Shown here: positions 24,651 through 32,050 of the stretch, one piece after another
How the letters are laid out: every line of letters begins with the position of its first letter
Position numbering within the stretch: the first letter of the stretch is position 1
Assembly (NCBI GenBank): GCA_027488215.1
Contig: JAIYCB010000004.1
Location: 1 to 64,000 of the forward strand
Source: Comamonadaceae bacterium
Lineage (GTDB): Bacteria > Pseudomonadota > Gammaproteobacteria > Burkholderiales > Burkholderiaceae_C
DNA: 64,000 bases
Direction of reading: 5' to 3'
Made by a program: the position numbers and the translations under genes
Notes under the pieces: model-generated
Told to the model about the DNA's origin: nothing
Seen by the model: the letters and a program-made list of their open reading frames with translations, nothing else
The model's database searches: none

Positions 24651-25307
24651 TTATTGGTTAACTGGCGACTTGGGGTCCAGCAACAAGCCCACGATGTGGC
24701 GAACTTGGGTCTCGTTCAAGATGCCCATATGGCCCGTGCGCGGCATGTTGGAGCAAGCGTTGTAGGCCTTGGCGTTCCAGATCTTGCCCCAGGTGTACTC
24801 CACGATGGCCTTGCTGGCCGGGTCGTTGGGGTTGGTAACGCCACGGATCTTGCCGTAGTTGTAAAGGCTAGGACCAATGGTGCCGTAAGAAATTTCTTCC
24901 TTGCCGATTTGGTGACAGTTGTAGCAATTGCCACCGTTGACGGCCGTGGCCGAATCGGTCCAGGTCAGACCACGACCGCTTTGAGCGATGGCTTCGCCTT
25001 GTTTCCAGTCACCAATGAACTTGCCGTCAGAAGGCCACTTGATGGTTTTGAGGTTGGCTTCTTCGATGGCCTTGGCGGTTTTTTCGTCCAAGGGCTTGCC
25101 GGCCACATCGGCTTCGCTGCAGACGCGGTTGGTTTCGTCGGTGGCGGTGATGCGCTCGACTTTCACATGGCTCTCATCACGGAAAGAGGCTTTGACGATT
25201 TTGTCTGTCAAGGCATTGAGCTCGGCCACGGAGGGCGCAGATGCGCAACCTGCAGCCACCAATGCAGCGGCCAGGCTGGCCAGTACGAGTTGGGTCTTTT
25301 TGTTCAT
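24651..25307 (-). CDS. soxX: SoxX cytochrome c subunit of SoxAX
   Basis: 218-residue monohaem cytochrome c. The haem motif is CYNCH at residues 128-132 and the distal Met probably lies in NMPRTGHMGIL. With SoxA it joins thiosulfate to SoxY oxidatively. It is longer than the Paracoccus protein, with about 100 residues before the haem domain. The N-terminal signal ends in LVAAGCAS, a lipobox-like sequence with Cys at 21, suggesting a lipid-anchored form. It follows soxA by 18 bases and precedes a terminator. Confidence 0.94.
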   Translation of the reverse strand: MNKKTQLVLASLAAALVAAGCASAPSVAELNALTDKIVKASFRDESHVKVERITATDETNRVCSEADVAGKPLDEKTAKAIEEANLKTIKWPSDGKFIGDWKQGEAIAQSGRGLTWTDSATAVNGGNCYNCHQIGKEEISYGTIGPSLYNYGKIRGVTNPNDPASKAIVEYTWGKIWNAKAYNACSNMPRTGHMGILNETQVRHIVGLLLDPKSPVNQ

Positions 25308-25325
25308 AAGGTTCTCCTGTTCAGA

Positions 25326-26129
25326 TCAGCGCTTGATGGCCGGGGCAACAGAAGCTGCACCCTTGGCATTCACACCCAGGTAGGTGGACAGGGCGATCGT
25401 CGCGTCGCTGCCAAAACCGGGGTAAGGGAAACGCTGCTGGCGGTAGCAGTCGTTCAGGCGCAGTTGCATGCTCCACATCTGACCGTTGGAGACGCGGTAG
25501 GCGGGCCAGGCGGCAAAGCCAACACCATCGCCTGGGTTCTTGGTCAGGATGGGCAGGTCTTGCAAACGGATGCGCTTGCCTTCTTCACCGTGGCAGGAGG
25601 CGCAAGAAAAGTCGTGCGATCCACCCCGCTGAAAGAACAGGCGCTTGCCCACTTCATAGAAAGTTTTTTCCTGGGCATGCGCTTGTGACAGGTTGAAGCG
25701 CTGACCTTTGGACTCGGCGGCGATCCAGGTGGCCAAAGCCGTCACATTGGCCATCTCGCCACGACCAAATGCGGTCTTGGAAATTTCAGCGGCATTGAAG
25801 CCTTGCAGGGTTTCCATGCAGGTGACCAAACGCGACTCTAGGTCTTGCATACGCTTTGTGTCTGCAAAAAAACGCGGCAACTCGACGAAAGCACCTTTGA
25901 CCACACCGGGTCCTTTGCCCAGATCGCACTTTTCAAGCGAGGCATTCTTGGGGCCACGCGCTTTTTTCCAAAGGTCTTCTCCTTTGGCTTCATAAAGCTC
26001 TGCAGGGTTGCCGTCTTGCAACATCGCACGGTATTCGTCGATGCCTTGACTTGTTGTTTTCTGTGCCAAGACGGGGACCGCACACACAGCGATTGCTGCC
26101 GCGAGGGAAAGGGTCTTTACATTTTTCAT
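25326..26129 (-). CDS. soxA: SoxA cytochrome c subunit of SoxAX
   Basis: 267-residue periplasmic c-type cytochrome, catalytic partner of SoxX. A signal peptide ends near VPVLAQ. Only one haem motif is seen, CASCH in the C-terminal domain; the N-terminal domain has two Cys (KCDLGKG and TCMETLQ) in place of a first haem, as in the monohaem SoxA group. The Cys of LNDCYRQQRFPYP is the persulfidated haem ligand of the active site. The ATG start has the ribosome site AGAGGTG; a GTG two codons upstream is less likely. A terminator-like hairpin separates it from soxZ upstream. Confidence 0.95.
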   Translation of the reverse strand: MKNVKTLSLAAAIAVCAVPVLAQKTTSQGIDEYRAMLQDGNPAELYEAKGEDLWKKARGPKNASLEKCDLGKGPGVVKGAFVELPRFFADTKRMQDLESRLVTCMETLQGFNAAEISKTAFGRGEMANVTALATWIAAESKGQRFNLSQAHAQEKTFYEVGKRLFFQRGGSHDFSCASCHGEEGKRIRLQDLPILTKNPGDGVGFAAWPAYRVSNGQMWSMQLRLNDCYRQQRFPYPGFGSDATIALSTYLGVNAKGAASVAPAIKR

Positions 26130-26159
26130 TGTCACCTCTGATTGTTTTTTTCAAGGCAA

Positions 26160-26187
26160 AAAGGGTGAAGTTATCGCTTCACCCTTT
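26160..26187 (-). terminator. terminator-like hairpin between soxZ and soxA
   Basis: AAAGGGTGAAG and CTTCACCCTTT form a perfect 11-base-pair stem with a 6-base loop. On the minus strand the stem is followed by TTTTTGCC, so it resembles an intrinsic terminator or a 3'-end-stabilising hairpin for the soxYZ part of the message. Confidence 0.65.
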
Positions 26188-26204
26188 GCAAATTCAAGCA
26201 ACGA

Positions 26205-26516
26205 TCACGAAACCGTGGCTTCGTCGGTGCGTGTCGCACCACGGTTGTCCTTCCAGGTGACGGCAATTTTGTCTCCGGCTTTGGCGCCCTTGACGCTGAA
26301 CTGCATAAACGGGTTTTTGGACACCGCAGGGCCCCACTCGGCGGTCAGAACCACCTTGCCGTTGTGTGTGGCGGTGACTTCCTGGATGAACCAGGCGGGG
26401 ATAAGGTTGCCGGAAGCGTCACGCCGCTGACCTGCTTCCATTTCGTGAGCCATGAGCACACGAACGGTTGCTTTATCACCCGCTACTTGAGCACGAATGC
26501 GCATTGGATCTGCCAT
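26205..26516 (-). CDS. soxZ: SoxZ sulfur-carrier partner
   Basis: 103 residues, the non-catalytic half of the SoxYZ carrier. It has the family's compact all-beta fold pattern: MRIRAQVAGDKATVRVLMAHEMEAGQ-type N-terminus (H in MAHEM), IPAWFIQEV, WGPAVSKNPF and KAGDKIAVTW. There is no signal peptide; SoxZ is normally co-exported with SoxY through the SoxY Tat signal. It follows soxY by 54 bases and precedes a hairpin. Confidence 0.96.
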   Translation of the reverse strand: MADPMRIRAQVAGDKATVRVLMAHEMEAGQRRDASGNLIPAWFIQEVTATHNGKVVLTAEWGPAVSKNPFMQFSVKGAKAGDKIAVTWKDNRGATRTDEATVS

Positions 26517-26570
26517 GTTTCTCTCCTAAATCTTTCAATGAATCAATGTGTGGAAAGTGTCTGCAAGCGT

Positions 26571-27026
26571 TTAACCGCCGCAACCACCCAAAGTGACTTT
26601 GACTTCTTTTTTGGCCCACAAGGCGCGGCCGTCGTTCATGATGGCCACAGCGTAGACATCGGAAGACTGGCCCATCTTGGCGCGGGTAGAGAAGTTGGCA
26701 TCCACTGCATCTGTCACGTTGAACATGGCCACCAATGCTGACGGATTTTTCTCGACCATGATCAGCAAGTGTTTGACACCAGCCAAGGTGGTGCTCGCGC
26801 CCAAGGGCACCACAGCACCGTTTTCAGCGATGTCCGGACCGGTGATGGTCACGTCCTTGCTTTCAGCCATGCTTTTGGCGCCCGCAGCGCGGGCGGCATC
26901 TTGCACTGTCTTGGCTTCGAATGCGGCCTTGTTGACAGCGGCTTGTGCGAATTGTGGGAAGCCCGCAGAGGCCAAGAGGCCAGCCACAACAGCGCTTTGC
27001 TTGAGTGTCTCGCGACGGTTTTGCAT
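26571..27026 (-). CDS. soxY: SoxY sulfur-carrier protein
   Basis: 151 residues, ending in the signature GGCGG swinging arm (C149), on which thiosulfate and its sulfur intermediates are covalently carried through the Sox cycle. The N-terminus MQNRRETLKQSAVVAGLL is a twin-arginine signal ending near FAQA. The ribosome site AAAGGAG is strong, in line with a protein needed in excess. It is followed by soxZ; the two form the SoxYZ heterodimer in the periplasm. Confidence 0.97.
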   Translation of the reverse strand: MQNRRETLKQSAVVAGLLASAGFPQFAQAAVNKAAFEAKTVQDAARAAGAKSMAESKDVTITGPDIAENGAVVPLGASTTLAGVKHLLIMVEKNPSALVAMFNVTDAVDANFSTRAKMGQSSDVYAVAIMNDGRALWAKKEVKVTLGGCGG

Positions 27027-27096
27027 CTGATATCTCCTTTGATGGTTGAGTGATGCTGTAGAAACAGGTTCAGCTGTAAAGCGGGATCAATCCACG

Positions 27097-28170
27097 TTAC
27101 TTGCTGGCCCCCTTGGAAATCCATTCTGCAATCAGTTTGGCATCCGTGTCAGGCAGAGATTGTGCAGGCATGGGAATCGGTCCGTAAACCCCCACCCCCC
27201 CCACCTTGATCTTTTCTGTCAGGTAAGCGACCTTGCCCGCCTGCTTTTTAGCGATTTCATGGAAGCCTGGACCCACGATTTTCTTGTCGACGCCATGGCA
27301 AGCGGTGCAGCTGTGTTTGTTCAATAACGCAATGACCGCTTTGGACTCGTTCTTTTCAGGCTTGGCAGCCGCCACTGAGGCCGCTGCGGCCACAGGCATG
27401 CCCGCTTTGGGCTCTGGACGTGTCGTATCAGCACCCCGCTGCGGTCCCACAATCCGGGTTTGCTCTTGCAAGTTGCCGTGCGCGTTGCGCGCAAAGTCTG
27501 GCAAGAAAGAGGCAACCTTCGGCTCGGGGGTGCAGTTTTTCATGCAGATCTTGTTCTGGGTGTCGGTTTTTTTGACACCCCCAAATTCATTGCCAGGCCA
27601 CATGGCGTGCGCAGTGGTCATGCCATTGCGGTTGGGCATGCGGGTCTGCACTTCGGCGATGTTCTTGTCAGACAGCACATAGTTGTCAGGCACGATGTTG
27701 GCCAAGTTCAACATGAACGCTGTGACGGCGTAAACCTCTTCCGTCGTCAGCGTCTTGGGATTGGTCCAAGGCATAGCCCGGTTGATGTAGTCCCACAAAG
27801 TGGAGACTGTGGGCACCTTCATGATGGTGGTGCGTCCGGGGTAGTCTGCACGCTGCAAATTGGCCACACGACCAGTCTTGATGTCCTCGGCCGTGGTGCC
27901 GCCAATCAGCGGACTGAACACTTCGTTGGACTCACCGAATACGCCATGGCAATGGGCGCACTTGGCCTCCCACACATCTTGGCCCTTGGCCACAGAACCG
28001 GAGCCAGCAGGCAAACCCTTGAAGTCAGGTCGCACATCAATGTCCCATTTGGCGACTTCCTTGAGGGTTGCCTCGCGGCCTACGCCCGGGAACTTCTGAC
28101 TTTGTGCGGCGGCCAGACCTGCTGCAGCCAACAACGTCAGGGTTAAAACGGCCTTACGAAAGCTGGACAT
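27097..28170 (-). CDS. soxD: SoxD diheme cytochrome c subunit of sulfur dehydrogenase
   Basis: 357-residue periplasmic cytochrome with two haem motifs, CAHCH at residues 71-75 and CTACH near residue 288, separated by an Ala/Pro-rich linker at about 250-280. A signal peptide ends near LAAAQ. With SoxC it oxidises the SoxY-bound sulfane by six electrons, which lets the organism make sulfate without storing sulfur globules. The second haem domain resembles the small cytochrome encoded at 30343. The gene overlaps soxC by 17 bases. Confidence 0.95.
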   Translation of the reverse strand: MSSFRKAVLTLTLLAAAGLAAAQSQKFPGVGREATLKEVAKWDIDVRPDFKGLPAGSGSVAKGQDVWEAKCAHCHGVFGESNEVFSPLIGGTTAEDIKTGRVANLQRADYPGRTTIMKVPTVSTLWDYINRAMPWTNPKTLTTEEVYAVTAFMLNLANIVPDNYVLSDKNIAEVQTRMPNRNGMTTAHAMWPGNEFGGVKKTDTQNKICMKNCTPEPKVASFLPDFARNAHGNLQEQTRIVGPQRGADTTRPEPKAGMPVAAAASVAAAKPEKNESKAVIALLNKHSCTACHGVDKKIVGPGFHEIAKKQAGKVAYLTEKIKVGGVGVYGPIPMPAQSLPDTDAKLIAEWISKGASK

Positions 28171-29518
28171 TTTTCACCTCACCGTTTTCCTGCACCAACC
28201 ACGACTGGATGGCGTTGTTGTGATAGATCGATCGCGTGCCCCTCACGGCGCGCAGTTGCTGGTAAGTCGGCTGCACATGACCCGTTTCGTCTTGCGCACG
28301 GCTTTGGATGATGGCCGGTTTGCCTTCCCAGACCCAGTCCAGGTTGAAACGGGTGAGGGCTTTGGTCAGGACTGGAGTTTCAAGCCTCGCTTGTCGCCAG
28401 TTGCGCCCGCCATCGGTGGAGACATCCACCCGCTTGACCTTGCCCTTGCCCGACCAGGCCAAGCCCGTGATGTTGTAAAAACCTTTGTCCAACAAAACTT
28501 GACCACCGGAAGGTGTGGTCACCACGCTTTTGATTTCCTGAATGTTGGTGTATTGACGCTGCAAACCGTTGGGCATCAAGTCAATGTAGTGAATGGCCTC
28601 GTCTTTGGCGGCATAGGGCTTGTCCCCCACTTCAACCCGCCGGAGGTATTTGACCCAGCTCACCCCTTGCACACCGGGCACCACCAAACGCAAGGGGTAA
28701 CCGTTTTCGGGGCGCAACATCTCACCGTTTTGACCGTAGGCCACAATGACTTCGCCCGATGTGATCAAGCTCATCGGGATGGTGCGCGTCATGGATGAAC
28801 CATCACCGCCTTCGGCCAAGACAAACTTGCCATTTTTCAGGTCAGCGCCTGCCATTTCCAACAAAGTGATCAGGGGCACACCCGTGAACTCGCTGCAAGA
28901 AATCATGCCATGCGTGTACTGCACCGTGGGCACGGCCACATTGCCCCATTCGGTAGCGGTATTGGCACCGCACTCAATGAAGTGAAAGCGCGACACCGAG
29001 GGCAAACGCATGATCTCGTCTATGGTGAACACCATGTTCTTCTTGACCATGCCGTTGATCATGAAACGGTGTTTGGATGGATCGATGTCCCACCAGCCTT
29101 GGTGGTGACGCTCAAAGTGCAAACCGCTGGGCGTCACGATACCGAACAAGGACTGCAAAGGTGCGAACGACACCGAAGCCTGTGTGGTCTGGGTCAGACC
29201 CGGACTCTGGCGGCGCTGCAAATTGGCCTCGTACTGTGATGGCTTGCCGTAGCCCTCCACCGCGACGCCTTGACCCAAGCCTACAGCATGCTCAGGCAAG
29301 TTAAGGATGTTGGGATCGCCACCTTCAACGGGAACCGGGTTGCCTTGGGCCATTGCCATGGGTGCGGCGGCTCCGGCCGCAGCGGCTGCAAAAGCGTTGC
29401 GGATGAAATCACGGCGCCCTTTTTTGCCTTCGGCAAAAACTTCCTTGATGCCCGAGGGTGTCAGGAAGCTCTCAGGGGCTTTTTGAACCCGGCCTGATGG
29501 GATACTGTCTGCGTTCAC
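28154..29518 (-). CDS. soxC: SoxC molybdopterin sulfur dehydrogenase subunit
   Basis: 454-residue sulfite-oxidase-family Mo protein. A twin-arginine signal (GRRDFIRNAF, about residues 31-60) directs folded export. FHFIECGANTATEW contains the Mo-binding Cys; GVQGVSWVKYLRRVEV and VKRVDVSTDGGRNWRQA mark the Mo-cofactor and dimerisation domains. I chose a GTG start because it has a perfect AAGGAG five bases upstream and gives the usual N-terminus; the frame remains open further upstream through a decayed regulator gene. It is the first gene of the soxCDYZAXB operon. Confidence 0.95.
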   Translation of the reverse strand: MNADSIPSGRVQKAPESFLTPSGIKEVFAEGKKGRRDFIRNAFAAAAAGAAAPMAMAQGNPVPVEGGDPNILNLPEHAVGLGQGVAVEGYGKPSQYEANLQRRQSPGLTQTTQASVSFAPLQSLFGIVTPSGLHFERHHQGWWDIDPSKHRFMINGMVKKNMVFTIDEIMRLPSVSRFHFIECGANTATEWGNVAVPTVQYTHGMISCSEFTGVPLITLLEMAGADLKNGKFVLAEGGDGSSMTRTIPMSLITSGEVIVAYGQNGEMLRPENGYPLRLVVPGVQGVSWVKYLRRVEVGDKPYAAKDEAIHYIDLMPNGLQRQYTNIQEIKSVVTTPSGGQVLLDKGFYNITGLAWSGKGKVKRVDVSTDGGRNWRQARLETPVLTKALTRFNLDWVWEGKPAIIQSRAQDETGHVQPTYQQLRAVRGTRSIYHNNAIQSWLVQENGEVKNVQLS

Positions 29519-29583
29519 ACAAACTCCTTGTTGGTTTGATCTTTCACGCCCACACCGATGGTCATCTGCGTACACACCGCACG

Positions 29584-29687
29584 TCAAACCTTCGCTGCAA
29601 AGTCGTCTGCAATCCGATAAAACACCTGAGCACCTCGGCAAACAGATCTGCCGCTTTGTCAAATACCGCATCAGCCTCAGCTGTCAT
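29584..29687 (-). pseudogene. remnant of an ArsR-family sox regulator with internal deletion
   Basis: From an ATG at 29687 the minus strand reads MTAEADAVFDKAADLF, matching VLTESEEVFDKAAELF of the intact ArsR regulator at 38747. After this, one frame over, it reads GAQVFYRIADDFAAKV and stops, matching the regulator's C-terminal DGVQIYYRIINDQVVTL. The DNA-binding helices between are missing, so about 50 codons have been deleted. The remnant lies between the probable sox operator and soxC, where a functional soxR usually sits. Confidence 0.75.
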
Positions 29688-29709
29688 GCTGGCCTTACCA
29701 TTGAGTTCG

Positions 29710-29731
29710 TATATTCGGATGTTCGAATATA
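29710..29731. promoter_or_regulatory. probable ArsR/SoxR-type operator upstream of the sox operon
   Basis: TATATTCG-N6-CGAATATA is a perfect 8-base inverted repeat in an AT-rich setting, just upstream of the decayed regulator and about 190 bases before soxC. AT-rich palindromes of this kind are bound by BigR/SqrR/SoxR-type ArsR repressors. The intact ArsR protein encoded at 38747 could act here in trans. Confidence 0.6.
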
Positions 29732-29780
29732 TAAGATAAGTGACCAATCTGAATCAGGGATTACACCGACCTGCGCGTCC

Positions 29781-29800
29781 GATCAGGACAAACCCTGATC
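29781..29800. promoter_or_regulatory. inverted repeat upstream of the sox operon
   Basis: GATCAGG-ACAAAC-CCTGATC is a perfect 7-6-7 inverted repeat 50 bases upstream of the sox operator and 100 bases after the neighbouring cytochrome gene's stop codon. It could be a second regulator site or a weak hairpin; no T-run follows on the minus strand. Confidence 0.4.
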
Positions 29801-29900
29801 AAATAGATTTTCCAAGCAACTTCCGAGCGCATTGTCGACGAACGGGTGAGCCTTCAGTGAAGAAAGACGAAGTAGATGGCTCACACACCGATCTTCAAAT

Positions 29901-30224
29901 TCACTTGAACTTGTAATGATCCCGGTTGATCACAGCAGCCACCGCTTCCACCTCTTCGGGAAACATGCCCATGTTCAGTTCGGTGTTGCATTGCTCAACC
30001 ATACCGCGCAAAAAAGCTGCCGTGTTGATACGCCCTTGGGGTTTGTAGATGGCGCTGCCATCACCGCCCACCTTGGAAATGTGACAGGCCACACATTTGT
30101 TGTCGGCGATGAGTTTGGCTCCCAGCTGGAGATCGGCGTTTTTGAAAATGGCCGGTTGAGCTTGGGCATTGATTCCGGCCAGAAGCAGGGCCAGGGTCAG
30201 GCCAGCAACGTTTCGCACCATCAT
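29901..30224 (-). CDS. small monohaem cytochrome c
   Basis: 107 residues with a signal peptide ending near NAQAQ and one haem motif CVACH at about residue 44; the Met ligand may be in LNMGMFPEE. It matches small exported cytochromes found beside sox genes but no named family. The ATG chosen has GGAG six bases upstream; an apparent longer frame starts at a TTG within that ribosome site. It lies downstream of a second small cytochrome gene, separated by a terminator, and upstream of the sox promoter region. Probable electron shuttle from SoxAX/SoxCD. Confidence 0.8.
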   Translation of the reverse strand: MMVRNVAGLTLALLLAGINAQAQPAIFKNADLQLGAKLIADNKCVACHISKVGGDGSAIYKPQGRINTAAFLRGMVEQCNTELNMGMFPEEVEAVAAVINRDHYKFK

Positions 30225-30244
30225 GGGGTTCTCCAATCAAAAAA

Positions 30245-30272
30245 GCCGCTCGAGGGCAAAGCCCTGAGCGGC
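30245..30272 (-). terminator. intrinsic terminator downstream of the cytochrome c551-like gene
   Basis: GCCGCTCAGGGC and GCCCTCGAGCGGC form a 12-base-pair stem with one bulged base and a TTT loop; TTTTTT follows on the minus strand. It lies 70 bases after the stop of the cytochrome gene at 30343 and 20 bases before the next cytochrome gene. Confidence 0.78.
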
Positions 30273-30342
30273 AAAAAAGTCACGAGTACCAATCGAGCTT
30301 TCTAAATCATGTCACGTTGATCAAGCCAGCAAAGGCTCTCAA

Positions 30343-30651
30343 TTACTTGGCACCCGCCAGAATCCATGTGGCCAGAGTCAGGGCGTCAGCGTCGCTCAAA
30401 GCTGCTTGAGCGGGCATGGGCACTGGGCCCCACTTACCAGAACCACCGGCTTTGATGCTCCTGGCCAAAATAGCGGCAGCGTCTTTTTGACCGCCATATT
30501 TTTTGGCCACGTCGTTGTAGGAAGGACCCACCATCTTTTTGTCGACTGCGTGGCAAGCCATGCAAGCGTTCTTCTTGGCCAAGTCGGAATTGGCAAATGC
30601 TGGGGCAGACAGCAAGGCCGACACAGCAGCCACAGTAAAAATCAGTTTCAT
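30343..30651 (-). CDS. class I cytochrome c (c551/c552-like)
   Basis: 102 residues: signal peptide ending at PAFA, haem motif CMACH at about residue 30, and the distal Met in WGPVPMPAQAALSD followed by the terminal helix ATWILAGAK, the standard layout of cytochrome c551/c552. Its C-terminal half closely resembles the second haem domain of SoxD. It is the likely soluble electron carrier to a terminal oxidase. GGAG precedes the ATG. An FNR-like palindrome lies just upstream. Confidence 0.88.
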   Translation of the reverse strand: MKLIFTVAAVSALLSAPAFANSDLAKKNACMACHAVDKKMVGPSYNDVAKKYGGQKDAAAILARSIKAGGSGKWGPVPMPAQAALSDADALTLATWILAGAK

Positions 30652-30667
30652 GAAAACTCCACGAGGA

Positions 30668-30681
30668 TTGAATATAATCAA
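30668..30681. promoter_or_regulatory. FNR-like palindrome before the cytochrome c551-like gene
   Basis: TTGAA-TATA-ATCAA differs from the FNR/Anr consensus TTGAT-N4-ATCAA at one base. It begins 17 bases upstream of the cytochrome start codon, overlapping a probable -10 region, so if used it would repress. A 14-base perfect palindrome AACTTGATCAAGTT follows at 30718-30731, and GCTCAG-N8-CTGAGC at 30734-30753. Confidence 0.4.
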
Positions 30682-30915
30682 GCGCTAATTTAACCGAAAT
30701 CAAGACGGCTTTGTGAAAACTTGATCAAGTTCGGCTCAGGGATTTTACTGAGCGCATGTCACACAAAGACCCAAAGCCATCTCCAAAACACGGTCATCGG
30801 AATAGGTCAAACCGAAGCTGCTCGGGTTTGATCACGGGCTTGCCTGCCTGGCATGGTTGACAAGCCCACACTCACACTGCATTTGTGCCTGCGAAGCTCG
30901 GTGATCGATGCGATA

Positions 30916-31932
30916 TCAGCGGCTGCTTTGTAACTGACTCGACGCGTGTGATGAGACGGCTTCGCGCAAATCAATCCCCTCATGCTGCGCGATTTTTTCG
31001 AGGGCATTTTCGAACAAGCTGCGTGCCGAACCCGAGATGGCGCGCAAATACGAATGCAAGTGCGCGTCTTCGGTGTTCTTGTTCAGGCACTCCTGGCTGT
31101 AAGCCTCAAAGCTGGCCAATTGCGCAATCAGCTCGGCCACATGTTTGGGGCACTCACACAAGACGTTGGTCGAGATGCCTGCCACACGCCGCAAGGTGTC
31201 GTCCGAGTATTTGCGCCCAGTGATCACCGACCCTTGATGACCGTAAGCTTGCGCACGGTCGCGGTCCACGAACAAAATCGATTGCAACAACTCGGCCAAC
31301 TCGCTGTCCGAGATCGGGTCTCGCCGGACCGTCAAACCAACCCGCTTCATGGCTTGCACCACCTTGTCGGGCGCAAAGTGGTACAGCACGATGGTCTGCG
31401 CAAAAGGATGGCGCTGCATCAGCGTCTGGATCGACTCGAACACCGACTCCTGCAGAGAATTGACCTTGATGAGCAACACTTGCGGCTTGCCTGACAAAGA
31501 CGCTTGGCGCGCGGCAGCCAGATCGTCCATCACGTCGGTGACCTGGATACGGTGCCGGCTCAACACAGCGGCAAATTGACGCGACTCGATGCGGTTGGCC
31601 AGGCCCAAGCCAACCACGGCCAAACATACCGGCTGAGCCAAGGTCTGCTGCGCCGGGGCCTGATGGTCTGGGTGACACAACTGCCGAAGCTGCGCCAGAT
31701 CCAAACTGGCAATGCTGCCAATACCGTGCCCCGCCCCAGACAACTGCTTGAGCAAGAGCGCCTTAGACACATCGTGTTCGCCAAACAAACGTTGGTTACC
31801 CGCGGTCTTGACCGGTGTGAATGCGCCATAACGCGTTTGCCAGATACGCAAGGTAGAGACCGGAATCTCGGTGGCTTTAGAAACAGCTCCGATTCGGTAG
31901 AGCGGTGATTGAGCGGTTGGGCTGTTCGACAC
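30916..31932 (-). CDS. MerR-family transcriptional regulator
   Basis: 338 residues. The N-terminal MerR winged helix (LYRIGAVSKATEIPVSTLRIWQTRYG) is followed by a second domain, about residues 95-215, with Rossmann-like pattern VCLAVVGLGLANRIES and VLLIKVNSL; it resembles the cobalamin-binding region of LitR/CarH-type regulators, but the DxHxxG cobalamin motif is absent, so light or B12 sensing is not expected. The C-terminal third contains CECPKHVAELIAQLASFEAYSQEC, found in many betaproteobacterial homologues. Start is a GTG with AAAGG upstream. It is divergent from an Rrf2-like gene; direct repeats lie between. Confidence 0.8.
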   Translation of the reverse strand: MSNSPTAQSPLYRIGAVSKATEIPVSTLRIWQTRYGAFTPVKTAGNQRLFGEHDVSKALLLKQLSGAGHGIGSIASLDLAQLRQLCHPDHQAPAQQTLAQPVCLAVVGLGLANRIESRQFAAVLSRHRIQVTDVMDDLAAARQASLSGKPQVLLIKVNSLQESVFESIQTLMQRHPFAQTIVLYHFAPDKVVQAMKRVGLTVRRDPISDSELAELLQSILFVDRDRAQAYGHQGSVITGRKYSDDTLRRVAGISTNVLCECPKHVAELIAQLASFEAYSQECLNKNTEDAHLHSYLRAISGSARSLFENALEKIAQHEGIDLREAVSSHASSQLQSSR

Positions 31933-31953
31933 ACTGGCCTTTATGTTCAGGTA

Positions 31954-32016
31954 TTGAGTAGATATTATGTCGAAAAATCGAAATTAATTGGATTTTCATG
32001 AATTTGAGTAGCTATT
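31954..32016. promoter_or_regulatory. pair of direct repeats between divergent regulators
   Basis: TTGAGTAGATATT at 31954-31966 recurs as TTGAGTAGCTATT at 32004-32016, twelve of thirteen bases identical and exactly 50 bases apart. The pair lies between the MerR gene (start 31932) and the Rrf2-like gene (start 32051) and may bind one of them on one face of the helix. Confidence 0.45.
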
Positions 32017-32050
32017 CACCCCAAAATTCTCCTCATCGGGGGTCCATCTC

